Of a DNA stretch of 54,729 nt, positions 29,400 to 40,469 are shown piece after piece (within the stretch, counting starts at the first letter, position 1; every line of letters starts with the position of its first letter). The translations under genes were made by a program, and so were the position numbers. This DNA comes from an uncultured beta proteobacterium. GTDB lineage: Bacteria; Pseudomonadota; Gammaproteobacteria; Burkholderiales; Burkholderiaceae_C. The stretch spans positions 1 to 54,729 of the forward strand of contig CAIKMZ010000031.1 in assembly GCA_903828665.1 (NCBI GenBank), given 5' to 3'. A model generated the notes under the pieces. It was not told the DNA's origin, did no database searches, and saw only the letters and a program-made list of their open reading frames with translations.

Positions 29400-31535
29400 A
29401 TGATTGAAATTGAACTCGACGGCAAAAAGCTAGACGTGGCTGAAGGCAGCACGGTCATGCATGCGGCTGAACAGGCCGGCACCTACATTCCGCATTTCTG
29501 CTACCACAAGAAACTCAGCATCGCCGCCAGCTGCCGCATGTGCTTGGTTGAAGTGGAGAAGATGCCCAAGCCGATGCCGGCTTGCGCGACAACCGTCGCG
29601 CCCGGCATGGTGGTGCGCACCAAGAGCGAAAAAGCGATCAATGCGCAGAAGTCCGTGATGGAATTTCTGCTGATCAACCATCCGCTCGATTGCCCGATCT
29701 GCGATCAGGGTGGCGAATGTCAGCTGCAGGATATCGCCGTCGGTTATGGCGGCGGCGCGTCGCGCTACGAGGAGGAAAAGCGCGTGGTCACTGGCAAGGA
29801 TGTGGGGCCGCTGATCTCGATGCAGGAAATGAGTCGCTGCATCCAGTGCACGCGCTGCGTCCGCTTCGGCCAGGAAATCGCTGGCGTCATGGAATTCGGC
29901 ATGTCGAACCGTGGTGAGCATGCCGAGATCGAGACCTTTGTCGGCCACTCGGTCGACTCCGAGTTGTCGGGTAACATGATCGACACCTGTCCGGTCGGCG
30001 CACTGACCAGCAAGCCTTTCCGCTACAGCGCCCGCACCTGGGAACTGTCGCGGCGCAAATCGGTCAGTCCGCATGACTCGACCGGCGCCAACCTGATCGT
30101 CCAGGTCAAGAACAACAAGGTCTTGCGTGTCGTGCCCCTGGAAAACGAGGCTGTCAACGAATGTTGGATCGCCGACCGCGACCGTTTCTCCTATGAGGCA
30201 TTGAACAGTGCCGATCGCCTGACCGGCCCGATGATCAAGCAGGGCGGTGTCTGGAAGGACGTCGACTGGCAGACCGCGCTGGAGTACGTTGCCAACGGCT
30301 TCAAGCAGATCAAGGCCGACCATGGTGCCGCTGCGATCGGTGCCCTGGTCAGTCCGCACAGCACGCTCGAAGAGCTGTTCCTGGCCAGTTCGCTGATGAG
30401 CGGTCTGGGCAGCCCGAACATCGACTACCGTCTGCGCAATGCCGAGTTCCCGGCCATCGAAGGCATCCGCTATCTGGGTACCTCGATTGCGTCCTTGTCT
30501 GTGTTGCAGGCAGTCCTGGTCGTTGGTTCCAACTTGCGCAAGGATCACCCCTTGTTTGCGCAGCGCATCCGCCAGGCCGCGCGGAAGGGCGCCGTGGTCA
30601 ATGCGATCGCGTCGGCAGTGCCGAACTGGGCCATGCCCGTTGCGAATACCTTGCTCTCGGACAGTGCCAACTGGGTGCAGGCGCTCTCCGATGTCGCTGC
30701 TGCCGTCGCCGCAGCCAAGGGCGTGGCCGCGCCAGCCCAGGGCAATGCCGGCGAAGCGGCCAAAGCCATCGCGGCGTCGCTGCTCGCGGGCGAGCGCAAG
30801 GTCATACTGCTTGGCAATGCGGCTGCGCATCACGCCAAGGCATCGAGCCTGCTCGCGCTGGCCAACTGGATTGGCGCGCAGACCGGCGCCACGGTCGGTT
30901 ATCTGACGGAAGCGGCCAATACGGTTGGCGCACAACTGGCGGCGGCGCTGCCCGGTGCCAATGGTTTGAACGCCGCGCAGATGCTCGCCGGCGGCTTGAA
31001 GGCGGTGCTGTTGCTGAACAACGAGCCGGAATTCGACTCGGCCGCGGGCGCTGCGGCCGGCAAAGCGCTGGAACAGGCCGAGATGGTGGTGAGCCTGAGT
31101 CCGTTCAAGGCGAACATGGCTTTCAGCGACGTGCTGCTGCCGATTGCGCCTTTCACTGAAACTTCGGGGACCTTCATCAATGCCGAAGGTCGGGTGCAAA
31201 GCTTCCATGCGGTGGTCAAGCCCTTGGGTGAAACCCGCCCGGCCTGGAAAGTTCTGCGCGTGCTGGCCAATCTGCTCCGCGTACCCGGTTTTGACTTCGA
31301 GTCCTCGCAAGAGGTGCTCGCGCAGGTCTGTGGCTTGCCGGGCAACGGCGAATCACAGCTGCCGGCCAGGATTTTGAACAACGCAACGCAGGCAAGCGTG
31401 GATCTGACGCCAGCTGCGGTGGCCCCGGTGGTCGCCAGCATCTATGCGCTCGACGGCCTGGTGCGCCGCGCTGCCAGTCTGCAGCTCACGGCTGACGCCA
31501 AACGCGATGCCCCAGCGCAGGAGGTGACGGCATGA
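29400..31535 (+). CDS. nuoG: NADH-quinone oxidoreductase subunit G
   Basis: NuoG carries several Fe-S clusters of the peripheral arm. The 711-residue protein has the N-terminal [2Fe-2S] ferredoxin domain ([20 protein letters not shown]), the HxxxC cluster region [14 protein letters not shown], the [4Fe-4S] ligands in [16 protein letters not shown], and a long molybdopterin-oxidoreductase-like domain without a cofactor. The C-terminal half is Ala-rich and is the least conserved part. It overlaps nuoH by four bases. Confidence 0.96.
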   Translation: MIEIELDGKKLDVAEGSTVMHAAEQAGTYIPHFCYHKKLSIAASCRMCLVEVEKMPKPMPACATTVAPGMVVRTKSEKAINAQKSVMEFLLINHPLDCPICDQGGECQLQDIAVGYGGGASRYEEEKRVVTGKDVGPLISMQEMSRCIQCTRCVRFGQEIAGVMEFGMSNRGEHAEIETFVGHSVDSELSGNMIDTCPVGALTSKPFRYSARTWELSRRKSVSPHDSTGANLIVQVKNNKVLRVVPLENEAVNECWIADRDRFSYEALNSADRLTGPMIKQGGVWKDVDWQTALEYVANGFKQIKADHGAAAIGALVSPHSTLEELFLASSLMSGLGSPNIDYRLRNAEFPAIEGIRYLGTSIASLSVLQAVLVVGSNLRKDHPLFAQRIRQAARKGAVVNAIASAVPNWAMPVANTLLSDSANWVQALSDVAAAVAAAKGVAAPAQGNAGEAAKAIAASLLAGERKVILLGNAAAHHAKASSLLALANWIGAQTGATVGYLTEAANTVGAQLAAALPGANGLNAAQMLAGGLKAVLLLNNEPEFDSAAGAAAGKALEQAEMVVSLSPFKANMAFSDVLLPIAPFTETSGTFINAEGRVQSFHAVVKPLGETRPAWKVLRVLANLLRVPGFDFESSQEVLAQVCGLPGNGESQLPARILNNATQASVDLTPAAVAPVVASIYALDGLVRRAASLQLTADAKRDAPAQEVTA

Positions 31536-32608
31536 TTGATACCATTTTCGCTCTGGGGCAGGGCCTGATCGACGCTTCGTGGTGGGTCAATCTCGCTTGG
31601 CCGGTAGCTTGGGCGCTGGTCAAGATCACGGCCGTCCTGATGCTGGTGATGGGTGCCGTGACCTACACCACGCTCTATGAGCGCAAGCTGCTGGGCTGGA
31701 TCCAGATTCGCCTCGGCCCGAACCGGGTCGGACCCTGGGGTCTGCTGCAGCCGATCGCCGATGCGATGAAGCTGATGACCAAGGAACTGCTGCGTCCCGC
31801 TGCGGCCGAGAAGCTCCTGTTCTACATGGGCCCGGTCATGACCGTGGCGCCGGCCATGGTGGCCTGGGCTGTCATTCCGTTCGGTCCCGATATCGCGCTG
31901 TCCAATGTCAACGCGGGCCTGTTGTTCCTGATGGCCATTACCTCGATGGAAGTCTACGGCGTGATCATCTCCGGCTGGTCTTCCAATTCCAAGTATCCGT
32001 TTCTGGGCGCCCTGCGGGCCTCCTCACAGATGGTGAGCTACGAAATCGCGATGGGTTTCTGCCTCGTGATCGTGCTCATGGTGTCGGCCAGCCTGAACCT
32101 GACCGATATCGTCAGCGGGCAAGGCAAAGGCCAGTTTGCGCAAATCGGTCTGGGCTTCCTGTCCTGGAACTGGCTGCCGCTGCTGCCGATCTTTGTCATC
32201 TACTTTGTCTGCGGCTTGGCCGAGACGAACCGGCTCCCGTTCGACGTCGTCGAGGGTGAGTCTGAAATCGTCGCCGGTCACATGGTCGAATATTCCGGCA
32301 TGGCCTGGGCCATGTTCCAGATGGCCGAGTACGCCAATATCTGGCTGGTCTCGGTCCTGACTTCCATCATGTTCCTCGGCGGCTGGTTGTCACCGGTCGC
32401 GGCGCTGGACTGGATTCCGGGTTGGATTTGGCTGGGCCTGAAGGCGTTCTTCGTGGTCACCATGTTCATCTGGGTGCGGGTCACATTCCCCCGTTTCCGC
32501 TATGACCAGATCATGCGCCTGGGTTGGAAGATATTCATTCCAGTCACCCTCGTCTGGCTGGTGGTGGTCGGGGCCTGGATGCAGACCTCCTGGAATATTT
32601 GGAAGTAA
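31532..32608 (+). CDS. nuoH: NADH-quinone oxidoreductase subunit H
   Basis: NuoH is the membrane subunit forming the entry to the quinone chamber. The 358-residue protein has eight or more predicted helices and the signature [19 protein letters not shown], then [12 protein letters not shown]. The loop [20 protein letters not shown] contains the conserved acidic residues of the E-channel. The start overlaps the nuoG stop. Confidence 0.97.
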   Translation: MIDTIFALGQGLIDASWWVNLAWPVAWALVKITAVLMLVMGAVTYTTLYERKLLGWIQIRLGPNRVGPWGLLQPIADAMKLMTKELLRPAAAEKLLFYMGPVMTVAPAMVAWAVIPFGPDIALSNVNAGLLFLMAITSMEVYGVIISGWSSNSKYPFLGALRASSQMVSYEIAMGFCLVIVLMVSASLNLTDIVSGQGKGQFAQIGLGFLSWNWLPLLPIFVIYFVCGLAETNRLPFDVVEGESEIVAGHMVEYSGMAWAMFQMAEYANIWLVSVLTSIMFLGGWLSPVAALDWIPGWIWLGLKAFFVVTMFIWVRVTFPRFRYDQIMRLGWKIFIPVTLVWLVVVGAWMQTSWNIWK

Positions 32609-32620
32609 TTCGAGTTGTCT

Positions 32621-33154
32621 ATGACTACCCCAACCTCAAGTTCTGTTGAAGCATCGACTGCAAGTGCCTTTTCGCTGAAGGACTTTCTCTCGAGCTTCAT
32701 GTTGAGCGAACTGTTCAAGGGCCTGGCGCTCACGGGCAAGTACGCTTTCCGCAGCAAGATCACGCTCCAGTACCCTGAAGAAAAGACGCCGCTGTCGCCA
32801 CGATTCCGCGGTCTGCATGCGTTGCGCCGCTACGAAAACGGCGAAGAGCGCTGCATTGCCTGCAAGCTGTGCGAAGCAGTTTGCCCGGCGATGGCGATCA
32901 CCATCGAGTCCGAGGTTCGGGCCGACGGCTCACGGCGCACGACGCGTTACGACATCGACTTCAACAAGTGCATCTACTGCGGATTCTGCGAAGAGAGCTG
33001 CCCGGTCGACTCGATCGTGGAAACCCCGATTTTCGAGTACCACGGCGAGAACCCCGGCGACCTGTATTTCACCAAAGACATGCTGCTGGCAGTGGGTGAT
33101 CGCTATGAGCCTCAGATCGCGGCGGCCAGGGCGGCTGATGCCAAGTTCCGCTAG
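32621..33154 (+). CDS. nuoI: NADH-quinone oxidoreductase subunit I
   Basis: NuoI carries clusters N6a and N6b. The 177-residue protein has two classical [4Fe-4S] motifs, [12 protein letters not shown] and [12 protein letters not shown]. Betaproteobacterial NuoI is usually about 160-165 residues; this one has a Ser/Thr-rich N-terminal extension of about 15 residues if the ATG at 32621 is used. A TTG at 32615 is also in frame. A later start would shorten it to the usual length. Confidence 0.95.
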   Translation: MTTPTSSSVEASTASAFSLKDFLSSFMLSELFKGLALTGKYAFRSKITLQYPEEKTPLSPRFRGLHALRRYENGEERCIACKLCEAVCPAMAITIESEVRADGSRRTTRYDIDFNKCIYCGFCEESCPVDSIVETPIFEYHGENPGDLYFTKDMLLAVGDRYEPQIAAARAADAKFR

Positions 33155-33205
33155 CCACCCATGCTGTACATCCAATCCTCAGACCATCTAAAAAAGTAAC
33201 GACAC

Positions 33206-33865
33206 ATGGACGTCAAGACCGGTCTCTTCTATTTCTTCTCGATCGTGCTGCTATTCGCCGCCTTTCGGGTCATCACTGCGCGCAACCCGGTGTATGCCGT
33301 TTTGTATCTGGTGCTCGCGTTCTTCCAGGCTTCCGCGCTGTGGCTGCTGCTCAAGGCAGAGTTTCTCGCAATCGCGCTCGTGCTGGTGTACGTTGGTGCC
33401 GTGATGGTGCTGTTCCTGTTCGTCGTGATGATGCTTGACATCGATACCGAGGGTGCGCGCCAGGGCTTCTGGAAGCACTTTCCGCTGGCGGCCATCGTCG
33501 GTGTGCTGATCGTGCTGGAAATGGCTGCGGTCCTGATGGGCGGTTTCCGGGTCAACGAGGAGCCGCATGCGACGGCTCTGGTCGGTCAGGCGGCGCGCGA
33601 TTTCTCCAATACCCGCGAGCTCGGCAAGCTTCTCTACACCCAGTACCTATATCCGCTTGAGGTTGCGGCCGCGATCCTGCTGGTTGCGATGATCGCCGCG
33701 ATTGCCTTGACGCTGCGTCAGCGCAAGGACAGCAAGCAGATGAATGCAGCCGATCAGATCGCGGTGAAGGCGAAGGACCGGATGGCTGTCATCAAAATGG
33801 CGAGCACGCAGGTCAGGCTGGTCGATGCCCCAGCCGCTGCCCAAACTGCGGAGAACAAAGCATGA
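33206..33865 (+). CDS. nuoJ: NADH-quinone oxidoreductase subunit J
   Basis: NuoJ is a membrane-arm subunit with five predicted helices. The 219-residue protein has the conserved [20 protein letters not shown] and [20 protein letters not shown] segments, the latter including the pi-bulge region of helix 3. The C-terminal 50 residues are hydrophilic. It overlaps nuoK by four bases. Confidence 0.96.
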   Translation: MDVKTGLFYFFSIVLLFAAFRVITARNPVYAVLYLVLAFFQASALWLLLKAEFLAIALVLVYVGAVMVLFLFVVMMLDIDTEGARQGFWKHFPLAAIVGVLIVLEMAAVLMGGFRVNEEPHATALVGQAARDFSNTRELGKLLYTQYLYPLEVAAAILLVAMIAAIALTLRQRKDSKQMNAADQIAVKAKDRMAVIKMASTQVRLVDAPAAAQTAENKA

Positions 33866-34170
33866 GCTTGACCCTTGGACATTTTCTGGCGCTCGGCGCC
33901 ATGCTGTTCGCGCTGTCTGTGATCGGCATCTTTCTCAATCGCAAGAACCTGATCGTTCTGTTGATGGCGATCGAGTTGATGCTGCTGGCCGTCAATACGA
34001 ACTTTGTTGCCTTTTCCTATTACCTGGGTGATCTGCACGGACAAATCTTCGTGTTCTTCATCCTGACCGTCGCGGCCGCTGAATCGGCTATCGGCCTGGC
34101 CATTCTGGTGCTCCTGTTCCGCAACAGGTCGAGCATCAACGTGGACGAACTCAATACGCTCAAGGGTTAA
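33862..34170 (+). CDS. nuoK: NADH-quinone oxidoreductase subunit K
   Basis: NuoK is a three-helix membrane subunit with glutamates in the proton path. The 102-residue protein has the key Glu in [20 protein letters not shown] and the second in [19 protein letters not shown]. Both glutamates known to be required in E. coli are therefore present. It lies between nuoJ (overlapping) and nuoL (four-base gap). Confidence 0.97.
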   Translation: MSLTLGHFLALGAMLFALSVIGIFLNRKNLIVLLMAIELMLLAVNTNFVAFSYYLGDLHGQIFVFFILTVAAAESAIGLAILVLLFRNRSSINVDELNTLKG

Positions 34171-34174
34171 TAAG

Positions 34175-36190
34175 ATGAGTCAAACCCTTTCCATCTCGAC
34201 ACTTCTGGCTGTGCCGATGGCACCTTTGGTCGGGTTTGTCCTGGCCGGTGTGCTCGGCACCAAGTTCGGCGGCAACTGGATCGGTCGGCGTATGTCGCAT
34301 TCGGTCACCATCCTCGGTGTGCTTGTAGCCTTCATCCTTTCCGCCATGACGCTGCAAAGTGTGGTCATCGACGGCGCGCGCTTCAATGAGACCCTCTACA
34401 CCTGGATGGTGGTCGGCGGGCTCAAAATGGAAATCGGCTTCTTGGTCGATGGCCTGACAGCCATGATGATGTGCGTCGTGACCTTTGTCTCGCTGATGGT
34501 GCACATCTACACCGTCGGCTACATGGAAGAAGACGAGGGCTACAACCGCTTCTTCGCCTACATCTCCCTGTTCACGTTCTCGATGCTGATGCTGGTGATG
34601 AGCAACAACATGCTGCAGCTGTTCTTCGGCTGGGAGGCGGTGGGTCTGGTGTCCTACCTGCTGATCGGTTTCTGGTTCAACAAGCCCAGTGCGATCTTCG
34701 CCAACATGAAGGCCTTCCTTGTCAACCGCGTTGGTGACTTCGGCTTTATCCTGGGCATTGGTCTGATCGCGGCGTTTGCCGGCACCCTGAATTACACCGA
34801 AGCCTTTGCCAAGGCGGAGGAACTGGCCAGGCTGAGCTTCCCGGGAACCGACTGGATGCTGGTCACGGTGATCTGCATTTGCCTGTTCATTGGCGCCATG
34901 GGCAAATCAGCGCAGTTCCCCTTGCATGTCTGGTTGCCTGACTCCATGGAAGGCCCGACCCCAATCTCGGCCCTGATCCACGCTGCCACCATGGTGACGG
35001 CCGGTATCTTCATGGTGGCCCGCATGTCGCCGCTGTTCGAGCTCAGCGAGACGGCCCTGAACTTCGTCATGACGATCGGCGCCATCACAGCGCTGTTCAT
35101 GGGTTTCCTAGGCATCATCCAGAACGACATCAAGCGCATCGTGGCCTATTCCACGCTGTCCCAACTCGGCTACATGACGGTGGCGCTCGGCGCGTCGGCT
35201 TATTCGGTCGCGGTGTTCCACCTGATGACGCACGCCTTCTTCAAGGCGCTGCTGTTCCTCGCGGCCGGCTCCGTCATCATGGGCGTGCACCACAACCAGG
35301 ACATCCGCTGGATGGGCGGCCTGCGCAAGTACATGCCGATCACCTGGATCACATCCTTGCTCGGTTCGCTGGCGCTGATCGGCACACCGCTGTTCGCTGG
35401 TTTCTATTCCAAGGACAGTATCATCGAGGCGGTCCATGAGAGCCACCTGCCGGCGGCCGGCTTTGCCTCGTTTGCGGTATTGGCCGGCGTCTTTGTCACG
35501 GCCTTCTATTCCTTCCGCCTGTATTTCCTGGTGTTCCATGGCAAGGAGCGCTTTGACCAAAACCCGGACGCGCATCACCATGGCGATCACCACGGCCACC
35601 ACGAGGTCCACGCGCCGCATGAGTCGCCCTGGGTCGTAACCGTGCCGCTGATCCTGCTGGCGATCCCGTCGGTCGTGATCGGGTTCATGACGATTGGTCC
35701 GATGCTGTATGGCGAGTTCTTCAAGGGCGCCATCTTCATCGACTCCGAGAAGCACGCTGCGCTGGAGGAGATGGCCAAGGCCTTCCATGGCCCGGTCCAG
35801 ATGGCCTTGCATGCGCTGAGCACCGCCCCATTCTGGCTGGCGCTGGCCGGAGTCGCAACGTCTTACTACATGTACATGATCAATCCGGCGCTGCCGACAG
35901 CGATCAAGAAGACCTTCATGCCGGTCTACACCCTGCTTGAGAACAAGTATTACCTCGACTGGTTCAACGAAAACGTGCTTGCCCGTGGCGCGCGTGCGCT
36001 GGGCACCGGCCTGTGGAAGGGCGGCGACGAATACGTGATCGACGGCACGCTGGTGAACGGCTCCTGGAAAGTAGTCGGATGGGTATCGGGGGTGGTGCGC
36101 CGGGCGCAGACCGGTTACCTGTACCACTACGCATTCATGATGATCCTGGGCGTTTTTGTGCTCATGACCTACTTCGTATGGCTGAAATAA
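34175..36190 (+). CDS. nuoL: NADH-quinone oxidoreductase subunit L
   Basis: NuoL is the distal antiporter-like proton pump with the long lateral helix. The 671-residue protein has FFGWEAVGLVSYLLIGFW with the pump Glu, KSAQFPLHVWLPDSMEGPTP with the central Lys, and HAFFKALLFLAAGS with the second Lys. A His-rich loop (DAHHHGDHHGHHEVHAPHES, about residues 466-485) lies between helices near the C-terminal third. It is the largest membrane subunit in the operon. Confidence 0.97.
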   Translation: MSQTLSISTLLAVPMAPLVGFVLAGVLGTKFGGNWIGRRMSHSVTILGVLVAFILSAMTLQSVVIDGARFNETLYTWMVVGGLKMEIGFLVDGLTAMMMCVVTFVSLMVHIYTVGYMEEDEGYNRFFAYISLFTFSMLMLVMSNNMLQLFFGWEAVGLVSYLLIGFWFNKPSAIFANMKAFLVNRVGDFGFILGIGLIAAFAGTLNYTEAFAKAEELARLSFPGTDWMLVTVICICLFIGAMGKSAQFPLHVWLPDSMEGPTPISALIHAATMVTAGIFMVARMSPLFELSETALNFVMTIGAITALFMGFLGIIQNDIKRIVAYSTLSQLGYMTVALGASAYSVAVFHLMTHAFFKALLFLAAGSVIMGVHHNQDIRWMGGLRKYMPITWITSLLGSLALIGTPLFAGFYSKDSIIEAVHESHLPAAGFASFAVLAGVFVTAFYSFRLYFLVFHGKERFDQNPDAHHHGDHHGHHEVHAPHESPWVVTVPLILLAIPSVVIGFMTIGPMLYGEFFKGAIFIDSEKHAALEEMAKAFHGPVQMALHALSTAPFWLALAGVATSYYMYMINPALPTAIKKTFMPVYTLLENKYYLDWFNENVLARGARALGTGLWKGGDEYVIDGTLVNGSWKVVGWVSGVVRRAQTGYLYHYAFMMILGVFVLMTYFVWLK

Positions 36191-36260
36191 TGACATTGCG
36201 GGACAGACCGAAGTCGCGCATGCGGCAAGCTCTGTACCCAACTGATTAGGAATAAGAAAA

Positions 36261-37736
36261 ATGGGATTGTTGAGCCTGGCTATTTGGACACCAATTTGTT
36301 TTGGCGTCGTGCTGCTGGCACTCGGTCGTGACGATCAGGCGCGCACTGTGCGCTGGGTTGCCTTGATCGGAGCCGTTGTCAGTTTCCTTGTCACCCTGCC
36401 GTTGTATGAGGGCTTCAAGCTCGGCACCGCTGCCATGCAGTTCGTCGAGAACACGACCTGGATATCGCGCTTCAATGTCAACTACCACCTCGGCGTGGAC
36501 GGCATTTCATTCTGGTTCGTGCTGCTGACCGCGTTCATCAACGTTGTCATCGTGATTGCGGGCTGGGAAGTCATCACGCGGCGCGTCAACCAGTACATGG
36601 GCGCTTTCCTGATCCTGAGCGGACTGATGATTGGCGTCTTCTGCGCATTGGACGGCATGCTGTTCTATGTGTTCTTTGAAGCGACCCTGATTCCGATGTA
36701 CCTGATCATCGGCATCTGGGGCGGGCCGAACAAAATCTACGCCGCGTTCAAGTTCTTCCTCTACACATTGCTCGGCTCCCTGTTGACGCTGGTTGCACTG
36801 ATCTTCCTCTACACCAAGTCCGGTGGCAGTTTTGATATTGCGCTGTGGCACAAACTGCCGCTCGACGGCACGACACAGACCTTGCTGTTCTTTGCCTTCT
36901 TTGCTGCCTTCGCGGTGAAGGTGCCGATGTGGCCGGTCCACACTTGGTTACCCGATGTGCATGTCGAAGCGCCCACCGGTGGCTCCGCCGTGCTGGCCGC
37001 CATCATGCTCAAGCTTGGCGCCTATGGTTTCCTGCGCTTCTCGCTGCCGATCGCGCCCGATGCCGCGCGCGAATGGGCCTGGCTGATGATTGCCCTGTCG
37101 CTGATCGCCGTGATCTACGTTGGTCTGGTCGCCATGGTGCAAAAGGACATGAAGAAACTGGTGGCCTATTCATCCGTGGCGCACATGGGTTTTGTCACCC
37201 TGGGCTTTTTCATCTTCAATGACCTCGGTGTCTCGGGCGGGATCGTGCAGATGATCTCGCACGGCTTTGTCTCGGCTGCCATGTTCCTCTCCATCGGCGT
37301 GCTGTATGACCGCGTTCACTCGCGTGAAATCGCGGCCTATGGCGGCGTGGTCAACACGATGCCGAAGTTCACCGCCTTTGCGCTGTTCTTTGCGATGGCC
37401 AATTGCGGCCTGCCGGGAACGGCCGGCTTCGTCGGCGAGTGGATGGTGATCCTGGGCGCGGTCAAGGCCAATTTCTGGCTCGGTTTTGCCGCTGCCAGTG
37501 CCTTGATCTTTGGCGCCGCCTACACCCTGTGGATGTTCAAGCGCGTTTATCTCGGGCCGGTGGCCAACAAGCACGTGAAGGAACTGCTCGATATCAGTAG
37601 CCGAGAATTCCTGGTGATGCTGCTGCTGGCCGCTGCCGTGCTGTACATGGGCGTTTATCCCAAGCCGTTTACCGACGTGATGCAAACCTCGGTGACCGAG
37701 TTGCTCAAGCATGTGGCGCTGTCCAAACTGAATTGA
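36261..37736 (+). CDS. nuoM: NADH-quinone oxidoreductase subunit M
   Basis: NuoM is the middle antiporter-like pump. The 491-residue protein has fourteen predicted helices, FFEATLIPMYLIIGIWGG with the pump Glu, VPMWPVHTWLPDVHVEAPTG with the conserved Lys just before, and LVAYSSVAHMGFVTLG. It follows nuoL after 70 bases, the largest gap within the operon; no terminator is seen there. Confidence 0.97.
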   Translation: MGLLSLAIWTPICFGVVLLALGRDDQARTVRWVALIGAVVSFLVTLPLYEGFKLGTAAMQFVENTTWISRFNVNYHLGVDGISFWFVLLTAFINVVIVIAGWEVITRRVNQYMGAFLILSGLMIGVFCALDGMLFYVFFEATLIPMYLIIGIWGGPNKIYAAFKFFLYTLLGSLLTLVALIFLYTKSGGSFDIALWHKLPLDGTTQTLLFFAFFAAFAVKVPMWPVHTWLPDVHVEAPTGGSAVLAAIMLKLGAYGFLRFSLPIAPDAAREWAWLMIALSLIAVIYVGLVAMVQKDMKKLVAYSSVAHMGFVTLGFFIFNDLGVSGGIVQMISHGFVSAAMFLSIGVLYDRVHSREIAAYGGVVNTMPKFTAFALFFAMANCGLPGTAGFVGEWMVILGAVKANFWLGFAAASALIFGAAYTLWMFKRVYLGPVANKHVKELLDISSREFLVMLLLAAAVLYMGVYPKPFTDVMQTSVTELLKHVALSKLN

Positions 37737-37774
37737 TCAGCCTGAACTGGTCGCCTTGAATAGAGAAACAGAAA

Positions 37775-39262
37775 ATGATCGATAAACTCAGTTGGATCTC
37801 GGTGTACCCGGAAATCATCCTGCTCGTCATGGGTTGTGTGATTGCGCTGGCCGATCTGGCCGTGAACAGCGCGCGCCGCACGGCAACCTACGTGATGACC
37901 CTGCTGACGCTCGGCGTCGTGGCGGTCCTGCAGGCCAGTTACGCCAGCAGCGGCGTGACGCTGTACGGCTTCGGCAACATGGTGGTCAGCGACCAGATGG
38001 GCGACTGGCTCAAGTGCTTTGCCACGGTGGCGGTCATGGTGACCCTGGTTTACGGCCGGCCCTACGCTGCGGACCGCACGATGCTGCGCGGCGGCGAGTT
38101 GTTCAGCCTGGGCATCTTTTCGCTGCTGGGCATGTTCGTGATGATCTCCGGCAACAATTTCCTGGTGATCTACCTCGGGCTGGAGTTGCTGACGCTGGCC
38201 AGCTACGCGCTGGTGGCCCTGCGCCGTGACAACGGTGTCGCGACTGAAGCGGCGATGAAATATTTCGTGCTCGGCGCCCTGGCATCGGGCTTCCTGCTCT
38301 ACGGCATGTCGATGATGTATGGCGCGACCGGCTCGCTCGACATCAATGCGGTCTTCAAGGCCATCAACTCGGGCCAGATCCGCCACCAGGTGCTGATCTT
38401 CGGTTTGGTCTTCATCGTGGCCGGCCTCGCGTTCAAGCTCGGCGTCGTGCCCTTCCACATGTGGATCCCGGACGTCTACCAAGGCGCGCCGACGGCGGTG
38501 ACCTTGCTGATCGGTGGCGCACCGAAGCTCGCAGCCTTTGCCATCATGATCCGTCTGCTGGTTGAAGGCATGCTGCCGCTGGCGCTCGATTGGCAGCAGA
38601 TGCTGCTGGTGCTGTCGGTCGGCTCGCTCATCATCGGTAATCTGGCGGCCATCGCCCAGACCAACCTCAAGCGCATGCTGGCGTTTTCGACCATTTCGCA
38701 CATGGGCTTCGTGCTGCTGGGCATGATGTCGGGCGTGGTCAACGGCAACATCAACTCGGCGGCCAATGCCTACAGCTCCTCGATGTTCTATGTCGTCACC
38801 TACGTGCTGACGACGCTGGCCAGTTTCGGCGTCATCCTGTTGCTGGCGCGCGAAGGTTTCGAGAGCGAGGAGATCTCCGATTTCGCCGGCCTGAACCAGC
38901 GCAGCCCGCTTTACGCCGCGGTCATGGCGATCTGCCTGTTCTCGCTTGCCGGCATTCCGCCGATGGTTGGCTTCTACGCCAAGCTCTCGGTCCTGCAGGC
39001 CTTGATCGCTTCAGGCCAGACCTTCCAAATCGGTCTGGCCGTGTTTGCCGTCGCGATGTCCCTGATCGGTGCCTTCTTCTATCTGCGCGTCGTCAAGGTC
39101 ATGTACTTTGACCAGCCGATCACCGCCAGCACCGTGTCGGCCCCGCTCGACGTGCGGGTGGTTCTCTCCATCAACGGCGCCCTGGTGCTGATCCTGGGCC
39201 TGGTCCCGGGCGGCCTGATGGTGCTGTGCGCCAATGCCGTGGTGCAGATGCTGGGTACCTGA
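37775..39262 (+). CDS. nuoN: NADH-quinone oxidoreductase subunit N
   Basis: NuoN is the proximal antiporter-like pump. The 495-residue protein has [39 protein letters not shown] and [19 protein letters not shown], all family motifs. It closes the nuoA-N set, so the whole complex is encoded in order without insertion or frameshift. Confidence 0.97.
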   Translation: MIDKLSWISVYPEIILLVMGCVIALADLAVNSARRTATYVMTLLTLGVVAVLQASYASSGVTLYGFGNMVVSDQMGDWLKCFATVAVMVTLVYGRPYAADRTMLRGGELFSLGIFSLLGMFVMISGNNFLVIYLGLELLTLASYALVALRRDNGVATEAAMKYFVLGALASGFLLYGMSMMYGATGSLDINAVFKAINSGQIRHQVLIFGLVFIVAGLAFKLGVVPFHMWIPDVYQGAPTAVTLLIGGAPKLAAFAIMIRLLVEGMLPLALDWQQMLLVLSVGSLIIGNLAAIAQTNLKRMLAFSTISHMGFVLLGMMSGVVNGNINSAANAYSSSMFYVVTYVLTTLASFGVILLLAREGFESEEISDFAGLNQRSPLYAAVMAICLFSLAGIPPMVGFYAKLSVLQALIASGQTFQIGLAVFAVAMSLIGAFFYLRVVKVMYFDQPITASTVSAPLDVRVVLSINGALVLILGLVPGGLMVLCANAVVQMLGT

Positions 39263-39266
39263 TTGC

Positions 39267-39301
39267 CTGGATGCTAGGTGCCGCCAAGGCGCGGCATCCA
39301 G
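39267..39301 (+). other. Hairpin after nuoN, possible end of the nuo transcript
   Basis: CTGGATGC (39267-39274) pairs with GCATCCAG (39294-39301), with a smaller GC-rich stem inside. No T-run follows, so it is not a classical terminator, but it may protect or end the long nuo mRNA. The remainder of the 105-base gap to the Nudix gene shows nothing clear. Confidence 0.35.
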
Positions 39302-39367
39302 TGCCCGCCCCGGTTCACCTTCCGACGCCAGTAAGCCCGACTGTGCGTCGCATGCCCCAACACTCGC

Positions 39368-39973
39368 ATGGATGACCTGCACCTGATCGAGGAGCAGACC
39401 TCCAGCCAGGAGGTTTTCAAGGGACGATTGCTTCACGCGTTTCGCGACACGGTGCGCTTGCCCGATGGCAGCAGCGCCACCCGCGAGTACATCGTTCATC
39501 CAGGGGCGGTCATGATCGTTGCGCTGCTGGAGGACGCCGCCGGCGAACTGCGCGTGGTGCTCGAGCGTCAATTCCGCTATCCGATCGGCCAGGTGATGAT
39601 CGAGTTTCCGGCCGGCAAGCGCGATCCGGCAGAAGAACTGCAGCTTTGCGCGCAGCGCGAACTGCAGGAGGAGACCGGCTACAGCGCCGCGCAGTGGGCG
39701 CGTGCCGGTGTGCTGCATCCGGTCATTTCCTATTCGAACGAGTTCATCGAGATCTGGTTTGCCCGCGGTCTGACAGCGGGAGCGCCTCAACTCGATCCGG
39801 GCGAGTTCCTCGATGTGGTAACGGCCACCCCGGCGGAATTGCTGCTGTGGTGCCGCGACGGCACGGTGACCGATGGCAAGACCCTGGCGGCGGCGCTGTG
39901 GCTGCAAAACGTCCTGTCGGGCGCCTGGGAATTAACGTGGCACGGTGCCTTGCAGCAGGATATCGCCGGATAA
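39368..39973 (+). CDS. Nudix hydrolase, ADP-ribose pyrophosphatase type
   Basis: This 201-residue protein is expected to hydrolyse ADP-ribose or a related nucleoside diphosphate sugar. It has the Nudix box GKRDPAEELQLCAQRELQEE, then TGY, with all catalytic glutamates, after ERQFRYPIGQVMIEFPA, which is typical of ADP-ribose pyrophosphatases. It lies directly downstream of nuoN and seven bases before the DUF1178 gene. A link to NAD(H) turnover is an inference from context. Confidence 0.88.
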   Translation: MDDLHLIEEQTSSQEVFKGRLLHAFRDTVRLPDGSSATREYIVHPGAVMIVALLEDAAGELRVVLERQFRYPIGQVMIEFPAGKRDPAEELQLCAQRELQEETGYSAAQWARAGVLHPVISYSNEFIEIWFARGLTAGAPQLDPGEFLDVVTATPAELLLWCRDGTVTDGKTLAAALWLQNVLSGAWELTWHGALQQDIAG

Positions 39974-39980
39974 TCGCGCC

Positions 39981-40430
39981 ATGAAAGTTCTGGACCTTCA
40001 GTGTCAGCATCAGCACTTGTTTGAAGGCTGGTTTGCGAATGAAGATGATTTTCTGCAGCAGCGTGAGCGGGTCATGATCGAATGCCCGGTCTGCGGCGAC
40101 GCATCGATTTCCAAGCGGCTGAGCGCGCCGCGACTCAATCTTGGCGCCGCCCACTCCGAGGACGAGCCCTCGGCGCAAGCCTCTCCTGCCATGGCCTGCG
40201 CACAGGCGCTGCAGGCCGCCTGGATGACGCTGGCACGCAGCGTTCTGGCCAATACCGACGATGTCGGAACCCAATTTGCCGAAGAAGCGCGCCGCATCCA
40301 CTACGGCGAGGCGCCCGAGCGCGGCATTCGCGGTCGTGCGACGTCGATTGAGGCCGACGCGCTGATCGAGGAGGGCATCGCCGTGCTGCCCTTGCCGCTG
40401 CCCGACGCGCTCAAGGGACAACTCCAGTGA
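39981..40430 (+). CDS. DUF1178 family protein
   Basis: The 149-residue protein belongs to DUF1178, of unknown function. It begins MKVLDLQCQHQHLFEGWFAN and has a CxxC in IECPVCGDASISKRLSAPR, so a small zinc site formed by these cysteines is likely. The frame is open upstream to 39945; the ATG at 39981 gives the normal family N-terminus. It is cotranscribed with the Nudix gene in all likelihood. Confidence 0.85.
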   Translation: MKVLDLQCQHQHLFEGWFANEDDFLQQRERVMIECPVCGDASISKRLSAPRLNLGAAHSEDEPSAQASPAMACAQALQAAWMTLARSVLANTDDVGTQFAEEARRIHYGEAPERGIRGRATSIEADALIEEGIAVLPLPLPDALKGQLQ

Positions 40431-40469
40431 CCTGAACCCGGATTCTTACCGAGGAGACAAGAGGAAAAA

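Noticed and set aside
29430..31310. Open frame of 626 codons opposite nuoG
   Set aside because: Shadow of nuoG, in which cysteine cluster motifs identify the true frame.
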